Shown here: positions 1-12,610 of the stretch, piece after piece
How the letters are laid out: every line of letters begins with the position of its first letter
How positions within the stretch are numbered: the first letter of the stretch is position 1
Assembly: GCF_900115195.1 (NCBI RefSeq)
Contig: NZ_FOVO01000007.1
Location: forward strand, 62,001-126,000
Reading direction: 5' to 3'
Source of the DNA: Xenorhabdus japonica
GTDB lineage: Bacteria; Pseudomonadota; Gammaproteobacteria; Enterobacterales; Enterobacteriaceae
DNA length: 64,000 bases
The notes under the pieces: model-generated
Told to the model about the DNA's origin: nothing
Seen by the model: the letters and a program-made list of their open reading frames with translations, nothing else
Databases searched by the model: none
Translations under genes and position numbers: made by a program

Positions 1-275
1 CTTTGCTGTAACGCATTTAATGTGATTTGATCTGCGTAAGCAAAACCCGTTTTCTCTCCACTGATCGCACGAACGCCCACACCTTGATCAATGTTATAAG
101 AGCCATCTTTGATGATGCTGTCTTCCAATACCCATGTTTCATGATAACTGGATTGGAAATAGAGATCGGCATAGTCCAGACGGCGTTCCGACAATTGCCC
201 CAGAACAGAAAATAAGTCTTGATGATTCAAATTATTAGCCGTCAGTAAATATTCACTGACATAAGGTAAACTCAT
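1..275 (-). CDS. tldD: TldD metalloprotease subunit, N-terminal part (cut by window edge)
   Basis: Only the first 91 codons are in the window. The translation begins [16 protein letters not shown] and continues with [15 protein letters not shown] and [20 protein letters not shown], the N-terminus of TldD. TldD pairs with TldE (PmbA) in a zinc-dependent protease that trims peptides such as microcin B17 and CcdA. The zinc-binding region lies outside the window. It is the last visible gene of a minus-strand run: its ATG follows the stop of the amidase gene by only 5 bases, so the two are probably co-transcribed with yhdP. Confidence 0.93.
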   Translation of the reverse strand, partial: MSLPYVSEYLLTANNLNHQDLFSVLGQLSERRLDYADLYFQSSYHETWVLEDSIIKDGSYNIDQGVGVRAISGEKTGFAYADQITLNALQQ

Positions 276-280
276 ATTGG

Positions 281-1141
281 TTACTCTTTATCTTGATTTG
301 TATTCTTTTTTATCAAAGAAGTTAGTTGTGGACGGAAGCGATTGTGTTTCACCACTTTGATCTGCTCACGCATGTGAGTCAAACTATCCCAGCGGATATT
401 AAGCTGTAATGCGCTGACTGTCAGAGGGTTTTTCTTAATGATCTCTCCCCAGCCATTCACCGCCATAGTGTGCCCCCATGTTCTGCGCGTACCGTGTACA
501 CCAACCTGTGCAGGTGCCAAAATAATACACTGATTTTCAATGGCACGGGCTTTCAACAGAGGCTCCCAATGCGCTTTACCCGTCAGGCGGGTGAAAGCCG
601 CAGGAACGGAAATAAGTTCTGCCCCCTGTTCACGCAATGCCTGAAAAAGGCCAGGGAAACGCAGATCATAACAGATAGTCATACCCAAACGACCAACGGG
701 CGTATCAACAACGGTAATATATTCTCCACGCTGGTAAATAGTGGATTCATTATAGGCACCGTGTTCATCGTTGATATTGACATCAAACATGTGAATCTTG
801 TCGTAACGTGCTCTAATTTCACCTTGATCATCAAACAACAGGCTACTACTTGTGATACGAGTAGGATCTTCCCGACTGACCATCGGCATAGAGCCAATCA
901 GCAGCCAAACACCGTAACGTTGTGCCATTTCGCTCACTGCCTGTTGCAATGGCCCACTTCCCTGTATTTCTGCATATTCACGATAAGTATCAGCATCAGC
1001 GAACAACAGAGCATTTTCTGGCGTCAGAACCAGTTTTACTGTTTCTGGTAATTGCTTAATTTGTTGTTCAATTTGCGCTAAATTATGTTTAACATTTGTA
1101 CCACTGCATAATTGCAAAAGTGCAACATTGACGTTTCTCAT
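281..1141 (-). CDS. Carbon-nitrogen hydrolase (nitrilase/Nit family amidase)
   Basis: This 286-residue protein has the nitrilase catalytic triad in order: Glu42 in TPENALL, Lys115 in [10 protein letters not shown] and Cys157 in [12 protein letters not shown]. The spacing fits Nit1/Nit2-type amidases, which include deaminated-glutathione amidase; the exact substrate is inferred, not shown. The start overlaps the yhdP stop (ATGA) and the stop lies 5 bases before tldD, so translation is probably coupled. E. coli has no amidase gene between yhdP and tldD, but this arrangement is, as I recall, seen in other gammaproteobacteria. Confidence 0.88.
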   Translation of the reverse strand: MRNVNVALLQLCSGTNVKHNLAQIEQQIKQLPETVKLVLTPENALLFADADTYREYAEIQGSGPLQQAVSEMAQRYGVWLLIGSMPMVSREDPTRITSSSLLFDDQGEIRARYDKIHMFDVNINDEHGAYNESTIYQRGEYITVVDTPVGRLGMTICYDLRFPGLFQALREQGAELISVPAAFTRLTGKAHWEPLLKARAIENQCIILAPAQVGVHGTRRTWGHTMAVNGWGEIIKKNPLTVSALQLNIRWDSLTHMREQIKVVKHNRFRPQLTSLIKKNTNQDKE

Positions 1142-4100
1142 GACCCTTTATCCTCCTTAAGATGACGTAAAACTTCATCAATTTTAGGCTGTTCTAGGCT
1201 GCCGGTTAACCGATAGCGAATTACCGATATCTTACTCCATAGAGGCCTCAGTGCTTTTGTCGCGGCAAAAACTGCCGCACCAGCAACAGGGTTGACCGCA
1301 AACGCCGTCGCGACGCCTACTGTTGTCGAAATTTCTGGCGTAATCACCAGTTCCATATTGATCCGGCGATGGATTAAATCTGTCCGCCCTGTAGCATTGA
1401 TATCCGCAGCCAACCCATCAATGAGAAAGTTATCGGTATACATAACACCATTTTTTATGGTTGCATCACCACTAATGGAATCAAAGTTGAAATCATTGCT
1501 GAATGTGTCACTGAAATCCAATTGTAATTTACGCAACAACGCATCAAAACTGATAAGCCTTAATAATTGCCCGGCTCTGCCGCCACCTAATTTAGCGATA
1601 GCACCTTTCTCTATTTTTCCGGTCAGCTTCCCATTCAATGTCTTGAGATCTGGCTGCCACGGCACATCTTGCCACTTCAAATCAAAATCAAATTCGAAAG
1701 GTGCATCAACAATCGGAACGATAAACCCCAGATAAGCTGCCATATCATCGAATTTATTTCCCGATAAGTTCCCTTTGATATAGCTATGGTTTCCGATATT
1801 GCTTTCATACCAACGACCCGATAACGTCAGGTTTACAGCGCTGTTCTCCATTTGCCCATTGATCAAAACCAGAGAATTATCTTCAGGTATGATCGATCCA
1901 GATACTTTGCCGAGTTTTAGTCCAGCAACCCAGCATTCTGCGCATTTGACATCCAGTGCCGGCCAACTCCCCAAAGAATAATGAGGAACAGATGCCTTGC
2001 CTGACGTTAAACTTTTGCCATCAATCGACGAATCTGCCGCAAACAGGGGATCGTAATAAATATAATTGATTGATGCCTGCATCGGTTTATTCTTTTGAAT
2101 AAGAAGATTGCCATCAATCTCCAACCCCTGTGCGCTTACTTTCATTCCACCGTTTTGTTGAACAACATTGAGTGTCAATTGATTCCAACGCTGTCCAACC
2201 AGATCCAGTGAAGGCAATGAAATTTCAAATATGCTTGGCCACAACAAACCATTATCTTTCGATGAATTCCAACGCACAACTCCAAGCAACGCCAATAATT
2301 TGTCGCCGTCTACTACAGGCAAGTTTAATGCCAATAACGATTTTTTCGGCAACTCAGGTATCCCATTACCATCTGTATGAAAAATTCCTCGCTGCAATCT
2401 GGTGTGAGTTTTTTCCAACATCCACTGAGTATTAAACGCATATCGTTTGCCGATTAATCCTTTTATCTGAAGCTGGTTCATATTGCCTTCAGCATGGACA
2501 TTGAGCTTATTCCATTCTCTCAGGGACTGAGTATCCAAGGCTGGTAATTTACTGTTCAAATGTGACAAATCTGCATTAACTGCGACACGATATTTCACAT
2601 CATTCTTTTCATTCTTTGCAGGTGGATCACCAGAAGGTATCGTAATATTCACATCCCCCTGCCAATTCAGAGTTCCGGATAGCTTGTTCCGAATTTCCGC
2701 AGGAAGCTGCGTTAATGTCTTCGCCTCCCAGCGTGAATCCAATTTCACATTAACCTGATAATGCTTTGGCAAATCTTGGGTAGCAAATCTCAGAGACAAG
2801 GGATTTCCCAGCCAGTCAGCCGATAATGCCTCACTTTTCAAATTGCCATTGTCAAAGCGAAATTTTCCATTGAGATGCTCCACCTTACTATCCAATGGCT
2901 TGATGAACAGATCCGCATCTTTCAGCACCACTTCTCCACTTGCAGCAACTTCGCCATGATCCAAAGGAATGTCCAGATGGAGATTTCCATCCACCCTGCC
3001 ATCAAGCTGTAAACTCTCCAGCGCAGCGCCAATCGAGTCCGCCATCGGGCTTTGGTTGAAATAATCATGGATATTCTTTCCATTTCCAGATAATTCCACA
3101 TCAATAAACAGCTTATGTTTGCCATAGTCTGGAATGACTGCCGAAACTTGAGTGGCTTCGACTTTTCCCAAGCTCGCTTTCTGTGCCTGCATCCACAAGC
3201 CGTTATTCTGGAAATTCAGATCGATATTCAAATCAAACAGAGCCGGCCAATCGGGTTGGTATTGAAAGGTCGCATGACGCAGGGGGACAAATACCTGAAA
3301 TTGGCCATTGTTCTGTTTAAATGGGAAATCATGAGGATCACCACGAAAAACCAAAGTGGCATTATCGACCTTTCCCTTAATCAAGGAGGAGGTCAAATAG
3401 TTTGTCAGAGATTCCCCCATCAGTGGCTTGGGAAAATAGCGCCATGCTTCACCAATGTCATTCGCTCTAATCCCTGCTAACATTGCCAAAACAGGCTGTT
3501 TATTGTGTGGTTCCAGATAATGAAAATTTCCATTGAGCCACAGCGATTTTGCCTGCAAATCCAGCCCTCGGCTCCATACCTCCATACCATTTTGATTATT
3601 TCTCCAGAAGATCTGACCTTCACTGCTGGTAATATCAAGTGGAGCCTGAAACATAGAGCCATAATCAATTATGCTGTTTTTCAATGCAAAATTGAGATTT
3701 CCCCACTGTTTATTACCATCCAACATACCACTGAAATGGTTGATTGCAGGCAGTTCTTTCCAGCGTAACCAGCTTATATCCCGCCATTTCATGCGGATTC
3801 CCATATCATCAGGAAGCTCTGGCGTGATATCGAGGGCAAAATTGTCAATCATCCCTGTCGGCTGACGATGTTGCCAATCCTTGACGGTATCCGGTGTCAC
3901 AAAGGAGAGTATCGGCAATATTCCATTCAAGTATTCAAGCTGGATATTTTCAGCACGAATACGCCAGTGATCTTTACCCTGATATTTGTATGCCTGCTTA
4001 ACATACAGCGTCGAAATTTTTCCCTCTGGCCATTGCTGCTCATTAGTTTTCAGGCTTGCCAGATTTGGAATATCAAACAACCATCCTTCACTCTGACGGC

Positions 4101-4965
4101 GCATTTGCAAGAGGAAATCATTAACTGCAATCTGATGATTTTCATTTCCGACGTGCCAGTTTGCCCCACCCTTCCTGAGCTGCAAACGTCCACTATCAAT
4201 TCGCCCGTCCTTCAAAGTAATCCAACTGGCTAAACTAAAATGGGCATTATCTAATCCTGTGCTATCCCTTAACCAACGACTTAACCACATCCGCATATCG
4301 ATTTCATCGGCCTGCAAATAAACAGTGCCACTATCCAAAATCCCTTTGATATCTTTCAGGTCAAACTTCACCTGAACAACACCTTCTTGCCCATTAATCG
4401 AAGAAAGGTTTACGCTGCCCTGTGCCCGATGACGGTTATCTTTATTCAGCCATGTCAGTTGCGGCAATAGCAGCTCAACTTTTTCACCAGATGGCGCTAA
4501 AAAGGTTAAGCGACTGTCATACAGGTCAAAATGATTGAATTGCTCAAGAAACAAGGGAGATAGTCTATCTGACTTAGAAAGCCTATTTTCACCACCTTGT
4601 CCAAACAGCGTCTTATCGTAATTAACCTGAAGCTGGTAAAAAGACAGATCACGAAAATACCAGCGCCGTTGTAAAAGTGAACGCCAGACATCCAAAGAAA
4701 GTATGACTTTTTTGGCATGAATATTGACATTTTCTGCTTTTGCACTGATATCACGGATTTCCAGACTAGGGCCGAAGGGTTCCCAACGACCTTTGATATA
4801 ACCAATATTGACAGGAACGTTCGTCACGTCAGCAATTTTTTCTACTAATTGCTGACGATATTCATTGATATGTGGCAGGAAGAAACGCAACCCGCTGACA
4901 AGCAAAGCCACAATGATAATGACTATTGCGGCTGTCGCTAATAATATCCCCGGCAGTCGCCTCAC
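1138..4965 (-). CDS. yhdP: YhdP, AsmA-like envelope phospholipid transport protein
   Basis: This is a very large protein of 1275 residues with one N-terminal membrane anchor (RRLPGILLATAAIVIIIVAL), followed by a long beta-rich periplasmic body and an AsmA-like C-terminal region. YhdP belongs, with TamB and YdbH, to the bridge-like proteins that move phospholipids between inner and outer membranes. I chose the GTG at 4965 because the E. coli protein begins MRRLPGILL and an AAGGAGA ribosome site stands just upstream. A longer reading from 5031 would add 22 residues without such support. The gene lies downstream of rng and overlaps the amidase gene. Confidence 0.92.
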   Translation of the reverse strand: MRRLPGILLATAAIVIIIVALLVSGLRFFLPHINEYRQQLVEKIADVTNVPVNIGYIKGRWEPFGPSLEIRDISAKAENVNIHAKKVILSLDVWRSLLQRRWYFRDLSFYQLQVNYDKTLFGQGGENRLSKSDRLSPLFLEQFNHFDLYDSRLTFLAPSGEKVELLLPQLTWLNKDNRHRAQGSVNLSSINGQEGVVQVKFDLKDIKGILDSGTVYLQADEIDMRMWLSRWLRDSTGLDNAHFSLASWITLKDGRIDSGRLQLRKGGANWHVGNENHQIAVNDFLLQMRRQSEGWLFDIPNLASLKTNEQQWPEGKISTLYVKQAYKYQGKDHWRIRAENIQLEYLNGILPILSFVTPDTVKDWQHRQPTGMIDNFALDITPELPDDMGIRMKWRDISWLRWKELPAINHFSGMLDGNKQWGNLNFALKNSIIDYGSMFQAPLDITSSEGQIFWRNNQNGMEVWSRGLDLQAKSLWLNGNFHYLEPHNKQPVLAMLAGIRANDIGEAWRYFPKPLMGESLTNYLTSSLIKGKVDNATLVFRGDPHDFPFKQNNGQFQVFVPLRHATFQYQPDWPALFDLNIDLNFQNNGLWMQAQKASLGKVEATQVSAVIPDYGKHKLFIDVELSGNGKNIHDYFNQSPMADSIGAALESLQLDGRVDGNLHLDIPLDHGEVAASGEVVLKDADLFIKPLDSKVEHLNGKFRFDNGNLKSEALSADWLGNPLSLRFATQDLPKHYQVNVKLDSRWEAKTLTQLPAEIRNKLSGTLNWQGDVNITIPSGDPPAKNEKNDVKYRVAVNADLSHLNSKLPALDTQSLREWNKLNVHAEGNMNQLQIKGLIGKRYAFNTQWMLEKTHTRLQRGIFHTDGNGIPELPKKSLLALNLPVVDGDKLLALLGVVRWNSSKDNGLLWPSIFEISLPSLDLVGQRWNQLTLNVVQQNGGMKVSAQGLEIDGNLLIQKNKPMQASINYIYYDPLFAADSSIDGKSLTSGKASVPHYSLGSWPALDVKCAECWVAGLKLGKVSGSIIPEDNSLVLINGQMENSAVNLTLSGRWYESNIGNHSYIKGNLSGNKFDDMAAYLGFIVPIVDAPFEFDFDLKWQDVPWQPDLKTLNGKLTGKIEKGAIAKLGGGRAGQLLRLISFDALLRKLQLDFSDTFSNDFNFDSISGDATIKNGVMYTDNFLIDGLAADINATGRTDLIHRRINMELVITPEISTTVGVATAFAVNPVAGAAVFAATKALRPLWSKISVIRYRLTGSLEQPKIDEVLRHLKEDKGS

Positions 4966-5001
4966 GCATTTCTCCTTGGTTGTCAGCGCTATTTCTCTAC
5001 A

Positions 5002-5128
5002 AACCAGTCTTCTATAAACTAGACCTGACAAAAACCAGATCTTACAAGCCAGCCTTTACACGTTAGACTTTATAAAAACTGATCTTATAAAAACTGACCT
5101 TATAAATTGATCTGATAAACAAATTGTC
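5002..5128. repeat. Decayed tandem array (about 15 bp period) in the rng-yhdP spacer
   Basis: Almost the whole spacer can be read as degenerate copies of a 14-16 base unit resembling agactttataaaaact. The best preserved copies are gactttataaaaact (5066), gatcttataaaaact (5081) and gaccttataaattga (5096). More diverged copies extend left to about 5002. No coding potential is visible. Confidence 0.7.
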
Positions 5129-6598
5129 TTACATCATAATAACGTCAAATTTCTCCTGACTGTAAAGCTGTTCTGTCTGCACTTTGACCTGCTTGCCCAC
5201 AAAAATTTCCACCTCAGCCAATGCGTGGGACTCATCCCCTTTCAAGGCTTCACTGACGGCAGGAGAGGCATAAACCAGAAAACGATCAGCATTGATTGCT
5301 CGATTGACTCGTACAATTTCGCGCAGGATTTCATAACACACGGTTTCGACGGATTTTACCGTGCCACGCCCCTGACAAGTTGGACAATTATCACACAAGA
5401 TATGTTCAATGCTTTCTCGTGTACGCTTGCGCGTCATTTCAACCAAACCTAATTGTGAAAAACCATTGATGCTTGTTTTCACCCTATCTCTACTTAATGC
5501 CTGTTCCAAGGAAGTCAATACACGGCATCGGTGTTCTTCATTACTCATGTCAATAAAATCAATAATAATGATACCGCCTAAATTACGGAGCCTTAATTGT
5601 CTGGCGATTGCCTGTGTTGCTTCAATATTGGTATTAAAGATAGTTTCATCCAAATTGCGATGTCCTACAAAAGCACCGGTATTAATATCAATTGTCGTCA
5701 TGGCTTCCGTCTGATCAATTATCAGATAGCCACCTGACTTTAATTCCACTTTACGTTCCAGCGAGCGCTGAATTTCATTTTCCACGCCATACAGATCGAA
5801 TATCGGCTGATTGCCCTGATAATGTTCCAGTTTGGCGTTCATCTCAGGAATATATTCATCAATAAATTCCTGTAATTGGGCAAATGTTTGGCGGGAATCG
5901 ACTCGAATACGATCAAGGGCAGCACCAACAAAATCACGTAAAACACGCTGAGCTAATGCCAATTCACCATATACCTTATTTTTGGTGATATTGCGTTTCT
6001 TACGTTCAATCACTTTACTCCACAAACGCTTCAAAAATGCTGCATCTTGTGCAATTTCTTCTGTTCCCACACCTTCAGCGGCAGTGCGAATAATAAAACC
6101 CCCATGTTCATCACAATAATCCATGACGATGCTTTTCAGGCGCTCACGTTCCTCTTCACTCTCTATACGCTGTGAAACACCAACATGCGATGCTCCCGGC
6201 ATAAACACCAAATAACGTGAAGGTAAGGTGATATCCGTCGTTAAGCGGGCACCTTTTGTCCCCAGGGGATCTTTCACTACCTGAACAATTAAATCCTGTC
6301 CCTGATGGACTAATTCGGCAATGTCCCTGACATGGAAATTCTTCCGTTCTTCACCTGCAATACATTCAGTATGAGGCATAATATCCGAAGCGTGCAAAAA
6401 AGCGGCTTTCTCCAGCCCAATATCCACAAAAGCCGCCTGCATTCCGGGCAGAACCCGGCTCACGCGCCCTTTATAAATGTTCCCGACAATGCCTCTTCTG
6501 GCTTCCCGCTCAATATGAATTTCTTGTAAGATACCGCCGTCAATATAAGCAACCCGCGTTTCGGATGGTGTTACATTGACTAATAACTCTGCTGTCAT
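5129..6598 (-). CDS. rng: Ribonuclease G
   Basis: The 489-residue protein matches RNase G in length and sequence. An S1 RNA-binding domain covers roughly residues 35-125 ([19 protein letters not shown]). The DNase I-like catalytic core carries the acidic metal-binding residues in TTIDINTG and [11 protein letters not shown]. The zinc-link cysteines are in CDNCPTC. RNase G matures the 5' end of 16S rRNA and degrades some mRNAs. Its ATG overlaps the yhdE stop by four bases, so the pair is translationally coupled. Confidence 0.96.
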   Translation of the reverse strand: MTAELLVNVTPSETRVAYIDGGILQEIHIEREARRGIVGNIYKGRVSRVLPGMQAAFVDIGLEKAAFLHASDIMPHTECIAGEERKNFHVRDIAELVHQGQDLIVQVVKDPLGTKGARLTTDITLPSRYLVFMPGASHVGVSQRIESEEERERLKSIVMDYCDEHGGFIIRTAAEGVGTEEIAQDAAFLKRLWSKVIERKKRNITKNKVYGELALAQRVLRDFVGAALDRIRVDSRQTFAQLQEFIDEYIPEMNAKLEHYQGNQPIFDLYGVENEIQRSLERKVELKSGGYLIIDQTEAMTTIDINTGAFVGHRNLDETIFNTNIEATQAIARQLRLRNLGGIIIIDFIDMSNEEHRCRVLTSLEQALSRDRVKTSINGFSQLGLVEMTRKRTRESIEHILCDNCPTCQGRGTVKSVETVCYEILREIVRVNRAINADRFLVYASPAVSEALKGDESHALAEVEIFVGKQVKVQTEQLYSQEKFDVIMM

Positions 6599-7182
6599 GA
6601 ATAGTCCTTCCCATCAGCTAACGCTAAAAATCGTGTGATTAATTCATACGTTTCCACCAGTGGCAAGCCGACAACAGCATGGTAACTGCCATTAATTTTT
6701 CTGACAAAGCAACCGCCTTTACCTTGAATGCCATAAGCACCGGCTTTATCCATTGGTTCTCCAGTTGCAATATATTCCTGTATTTCCTGTTGGGATAACT
6801 GGCGGAATATCACATCTGTAATGACTATCTCACTAAAGGTATGTTGATTGTTCGATAAAGCAACAGCCGTTATCACTTGGTGACACTGGCCTGACAAAGC
6901 ACTGAGTATTTCCGCAGCATGTTGTTGATTTTGCGGCTTTTCCAGAATACGGTTATTCAATACAACAATGGTATCAGCCCCCAGAACGGGGTAATCATGT
7001 GGTGCAATTGCTACACCAGCCTGTGATTTCTCTCTGGCCAATCGAGTAACATATTGCTGTGGAGACTCCCCTTCACGCCATTTTTCTTCGACCTGAGGTG
7101 CCAGGATTTCAAAGTTAAAATCCAATAATCCTACCAACTCACGCCGTCTTGGTGAGCCAGAAGCTAAGTAAATGGTTTTCAT
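6595..7182 (-). CDS. yhdE: Maf-family nucleotide pyrophosphatase YhdE (dTTP/UTP type)
   Basis: The 195-residue protein starts [17 protein letters not shown], the Maf signature. It has the conserved R-x-A-R-x-K-type helix (VTRLAREKS) and the catalytic GADTIVVL segment. Maf proteins hydrolyse non-canonical or excess nucleoside triphosphates to monophosphates, and the YhdE branch prefers dTTP and UTP. It sits in the conserved order mreBCD-yhdE-rng and overlaps rng. Confidence 0.93.
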   Translation of the reverse strand: MKTIYLASGSPRRRELVGLLDFNFEILAPQVEEKWREGESPQQYVTRLAREKSQAGVAIAPHDYPVLGADTIVVLNNRILEKPQNQQHAAEILSALSGQCHQVITAVALSNNQHTFSEIVITDVIFRQLSQQEIQEYIATGEPMDKAGAYGIQGKGGCFVRKINGSYHAVVGLPLVETYELITRFLALADGKDYS

Positions 7183-7304
7183 CGTGAATTATCCTTAGGA
7201 ATCTATCCCATCAGCTTTTTTATTTATTATGTACCTTCACCTTTCAAGTTACTGCTTTTTATTAGCCATTTATTAATTGCGCTGTAACTCGAAATCTATC
7301 AGAT

Positions 7305-7352
7305 ATAAGTTCTGATAATTATAGGTTCTGGTAATTATAGGTTCTGGTAATT
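7305..7352. repeat. Three tandem 16-bp repeats between mreD and yhdE
   Basis: Three consecutive 16-base units: ataagttctgataatt, then two identical copies of ataggttctggtaatt. They fill part of the 198-bp spacer between the mreD stop and the yhdE start. No gene is visible in the rest of the spacer. Confidence 0.9.
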
Positions 7353-7380
7353 TGGATTCATTAAATACAACAATCTGTCT

Positions 7381-7887
7381 TTAACGAACTGAAAATTGGC
7401 GACGGATTTTCCGCATTAATAAGAATAGCCAAGGCCAGAGAATACCATTGACCAATCCATTCCAGAATACTTCCGGGTGAAAGACAATTTCTGGATAAAG
7501 GACACTCTTTGGAAACGAGACATGAGCCAGAAAAACACAAAGGTTCATCAAGGTTGAAAGCCCGGCCACAACCAGAGCTTGCTGCCAAAGCTCCATATTG
7601 CGGATAAGCTGAAACTTGAAAGCCACCAAAAAACTGATAATGCTGAATGCCAGAGCATTTGCTCCCAAAATACTGCCGTGCAACAAGTCAGTAATAATTC
7701 CCAATACAAAACCAGTCCCCACGCTGACGCGATGAGGAAGTGCAAGCAACCAATAAACTAAGCACAACAGCAATAAGGTAGGCCGAAACATAAAAAACTG
7801 CTCCGGCCACGGCATAATCTGTAGCACCATTGCAATCAGGAAAGATAACCAAATGACCCAGCCTCCCCGGCTATGATATTGACTCAT
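7381..7887 (-). CDS. mreD: Rod shape-determining protein MreD
   Basis: This 168-residue, strongly hydrophobic protein has five or six predicted membrane spans and the MreD-typical segment [21 protein letters not shown]. It is an inner-membrane member of the MreBCD-RodA-PBP2 elongasome. Its ATG shares one base with the mreC stop, and it is the last of the three mre genes. Confidence 0.95.
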   Translation of the reverse strand: MSQYHSRGGWVIWLSFLIAMVLQIMPWPEQFFMFRPTLLLLCLVYWLLALPHRVSVGTGFVLGIITDLLHGSILGANALAFSIISFLVAFKFQLIRNMELWQQALVVAGLSTLMNLCVFLAHVSFPKSVLYPEIVFHPEVFWNGLVNGILWPWLFLLMRKIRRQFSVR

Positions 7888-8951
7888 TAACGATTTCCTG
7901 TAGCTGATGATGACGGTTTATGTATTGGTTTCGCTACTGATTTTGTTGTAGACGATATTTGTGCATGACTGGTTTGCGCCTGACTATCGTCTTTTGCTTC
8001 ATCAGATTTTGTTGCCAGTAACTGCTGAGTCTCATTTGATGGATTTGGCGATACCTTCGGTAACAGCGGAATCAAACGTTCATTGGCGGCTTCAGATACT
8101 TTTTCAGGTGGCAATGGTTTAGATGGGTTGTTATCAACGCCCCACAATAACAATAAATAGCGCAAACGCCGCAATTCAGCGGATGGACGGGCACGAACCA
8201 CCGCGTGGGCTCGCTGATTATCAATTGTGACAGAAGAAACTACAGCTACAGGATAACCTTCCGGAAAGCGCCCTCCCAGCCCCGATGTCACAAGTACATC
8301 ACCAACACGAATGTCAATATCACTTGGTAAAGGCTCTAGCAGGAGATCGTCCGTACACCCTGTACCACCAGCGATAACACGAACATCATTACGTAACACC
8401 TGTACAGGAAGTGCATGCGATGGATCACAAATCAACAATATCCGGCTGCTCAACTGGTTCACGGCAGTGACTTGCCCCACCACACCCCGATCACTGATAA
8501 CAGGCTGCCCTTCATACACACCATCTTTAGCCCCTTTATCAAGGACAATTTGGGCACGATAAGGATCCATACTCCCCGAAATTACCTGCGACACCATCAT
8601 GTGTTCCTTATGAAGCAGAGGTGAAGCCAGTAATTCACGTAAACGGAAGTTTTCTTGTTGCAGTTGCCCCAACAGCAACAATTTACTGTCTTGTATAAAT
8701 AATTTATTACGCAGGTCTTTATTGTCCAGCTCAAGTTCACTGCGCTTAGACAGAGATTCTGACAAGCTGTCCAGCAACTGGCGTGGTCCGCTGGCAAGAA
8801 AATAAAAAGGACTCACAGCTGTATCCATATAGCTACGGACTTTATTAAAAACACCAAGGCGACTGTCTACCACAATCAAAATAATGGCAATAACGATAGC
8901 AAAAAAGAGTCGTAGTTGCAGAGAAGGTCCCCTGCTGAAAATTGGCTTCAT
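7887..8951 (-). CDS. mreC: Rod shape-determining protein MreC
   Basis: The protein has 354 residues: a short cytoplasmic start ([15 protein letters not shown]), one membrane span, a coiled coil (about 65-110), the beta-barrel MreC domain ([29 protein letters not shown]) and a low-complexity tail. I chose the ATG at 8951 by agreement with E. coli MreC, although the ribosome site there is weak. The frame stays open to an ATG at 9062 overlapping the mreB stop, which would add 37 hydrophobic residues; this is less likely. MreC is the periplasmic scaffold of the elongasome. Confidence 0.93.
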   Translation of the reverse strand: MKPIFSRGPSLQLRLFFAIVIAIILIVVDSRLGVFNKVRSYMDTAVSPFYFLASGPRQLLDSLSESLSKRSELELDNKDLRNKLFIQDSKLLLLGQLQQENFRLRELLASPLLHKEHMMVSQVISGSMDPYRAQIVLDKGAKDGVYEGQPVISDRGVVGQVTAVNQLSSRILLICDPSHALPVQVLRNDVRVIAGGTGCTDDLLLEPLPSDIDIRVGDVLVTSGLGGRFPEGYPVAVVSSVTIDNQRAHAVVRARPSAELRRLRYLLLLWGVDNNPSKPLPPEKVSEAANERLIPLLPKVSPNPSNETQQLLATKSDEAKDDSQAQTSHAQISSTTKSVAKPIHKPSSSATGNR

Positions 8952-9058
8952 AAATGGCGTATTGTCGAGCTGTGTTGTCTCATTAATGATAATACCCTGA
9001 ACAATCAGCAAGGAGGCTCCAATAAAACATGTCCACCTCCCAGCTCGCAGAGTTACTT

Positions 9059-10999
<1,941 letters not shown>

Positions 11000-11974
11000 A
11001 TGAAAGCTTTATTGCTGGAACAACACGAAACACTATCAGCATCGATTCAAGATATTGATGCAACTCAATTACCATCAGGTAATGTGGGCGTTGATATCCA
11101 TTGGTCAACACTCAATTACAAAGATGCCCTTGCCATTACTGGCAAGGGGAAGATTATCCGCCAATTTCCGATGGTGCCGGGAATCGATTTTTCTGGTGTT
11201 GTCCATCATTCCGAAGATCCCCGCTTTCACATAGGACAACATGTTTTGCTGACCGGCTGGGGCGTGGGGGAAACTCACTGGGGTGGGCTGGCAGAACAAG
11301 CAAGAGTATCTGGTGAATGGTTGACACCATTGCCGTACGAATTAAGTCCCCGGCAAGCAATGGTCATCGGTACGGCTGGTTTTACTGCCATGTTATGTGT
11401 CATGGCATTAGAACAAGGAGGCGTGACACCTGAAAGTGGAAAAATTGCTGTAACAGGTGCCAGTGGTGGTGTTGGTAGTACAGCAATAACCTTGCTGTCA
11501 CAACTGGGCTATTCCGTCACTGCGATTAGCAGCAAATCCGACAGCCGAGATTATCTGCTTTCACTGGGTGCAAAAGAGGTTTTACCCGCCAGTAACTTTA
11601 ACCAACCATCACGTCCGTTGGAAAAACAACGTTGGGCTGGTGTTGTAGATACAGTTGGCGGCACAATATTGGCGACCTTGCTGGCACAAGTGAGTTACAA
11701 CGGTACAGTAGCCGCCTGTGGTATGGCGGGTGACATCCAACTGCCCACAAGCGTGATGCCGTTTATCCTGCGTAATATTCGCTTACAGGGAGTGGAATCT
11801 GTGACTGTTCCGGCCTCTAAACGTCCTGCCATTTGGCAGCGGTTGCAAAAGTTGCTGCCAGATTCCTTTTATCAGCAAGCAGCCAATGAAATTACATTAG
11901 AGCAAGTGATCGAACATGCCAATAAATTGATAAACAATCGAATTACTGGCAGAACAATCGTTAAGATACGCTGA
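11000..11974 (+). CDS. acuI: Acrylyl-CoA reductase AcuI (YhdH), MDR superfamily
   Basis: The 324-residue protein has the medium-chain reductase fold: an N-terminal catalytic domain (SSLNYKDALA-like STLNYKDALAITGKGKI) and a Rossmann domain with the NADPH loop TGASGGVGS. AcuI reduces toxic acryloyl-CoA to propionyl-CoA. I chose the ATG at 11000 (MKALLLEQHE, ribosome site AGAGAG) because it gives the family length of 324. The open frame continues upstream to 10763 through tandem repeats and that part is probably not translated. Confidence 0.93.
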   Translation: MKALLLEQHETLSASIQDIDATQLPSGNVGVDIHWSTLNYKDALAITGKGKIIRQFPMVPGIDFSGVVHHSEDPRFHIGQHVLLTGWGVGETHWGGLAEQARVSGEWLTPLPYELSPRQAMVIGTAGFTAMLCVMALEQGGVTPESGKIAVTGASGGVGSTAITLLSQLGYSVTAISSKSDSRDYLLSLGAKEVLPASNFNQPSRPLEKQRWAGVVDTVGGTILATLLAQVSYNGTVAACGMAGDIQLPTSVMPFILRNIRLQGVESVTVPASKRPAIWQRLQKLLPDSFYQQAANEITLEQVIEHANKLINNRITGRTIVKIR

Positions 11975-12129
11975 TAAGACCAGTATTTAGCTGCTAAATG
12001 CCACGATATGTTTATAATGTCGGGCTTTATCATCAAATTTACAATTCTAGCTATCAGAAAGAGATGACAAACCGTTGACATCGAGTTATCTTGATCGATT
12101 GTTGACAGATTGCCGGAGATACCCGCACA

Positions 12130-12582
12130 ATGGCAGACAAGTTTCGCATTTTACTCTTGAATGGCCCCAACCTTAACCTGTTGGGAACTCGAGAGCCAGA
12201 GACCTACGGCAAGTTAACGCTTAATGACATCGTTAACAAACTGTCACAAGAAGCTCACCAATCGGGAACTGAGTTATCCCATCTGCAATCCAACGCAGAA
12301 TTTGAACTGATTGAGAGAATTCATTCAGCGCGGGGTAATACGGATTTTATTTTGATTAACCCTGCGGCATACACGCATACCAGCGTGGCATTGCGCGATG
12401 CACTTCTGGCGGTAGATATCCCATTCATTGAGATTCACCTTTCCAACGTGCATGCCCGCGAGCCATTCCGTCATCACTCATATCTTTCCGATATTGCAGT
12501 AGGCGTCATCTGCGGATTGGGGGCGGATGGTTATAGCTTCGCATTACAGGCAGCGGTCAACCGCTTGTCAACATCCAACTAA
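12130..12582 (+). CDS. aroQ: Type II 3-dehydroquinate dehydratase
   Basis: The 150-residue protein carries the type II dehydroquinase signature [15 protein letters not shown], the catalytic tyrosine just after it (TYG), [16 protein letters not shown], and the catalytic histidine in [11 protein letters not shown]. It makes 3-dehydroshikimate in the shikimate pathway as a dodecamer. E. coli uses the unrelated AroD; an aroQ directly upstream of accBC is common in other gammaproteobacteria. It is 28 bp from accB and probably co-transcribed. Confidence 0.95.
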   Translation: MADKFRILLLNGPNLNLLGTREPETYGKLTLNDIVNKLSQEAHQSGTELSHLQSNAEFELIERIHSARGNTDFILINPAAYTHTSVALRDALLAVDIPFIEIHLSNVHAREPFRHHSYLSDIAVGVICGLGADGYSFALQAAVNRLSTSN

Positions 12583-12610
12583 ATAGACTAAAAAGTACGG
12601 AACCACACTC

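Noticed and set aside
470-1051. Plus-strand ORF of 193 codons over the amidase gene
   Set aside because: It is the antisense shadow of a gene with a full catalytic triad.
7305-7352. CRISPR-like array
   Set aside because: Units are 16 bp, directly adjacent and without spacers; no cas gene is nearby.
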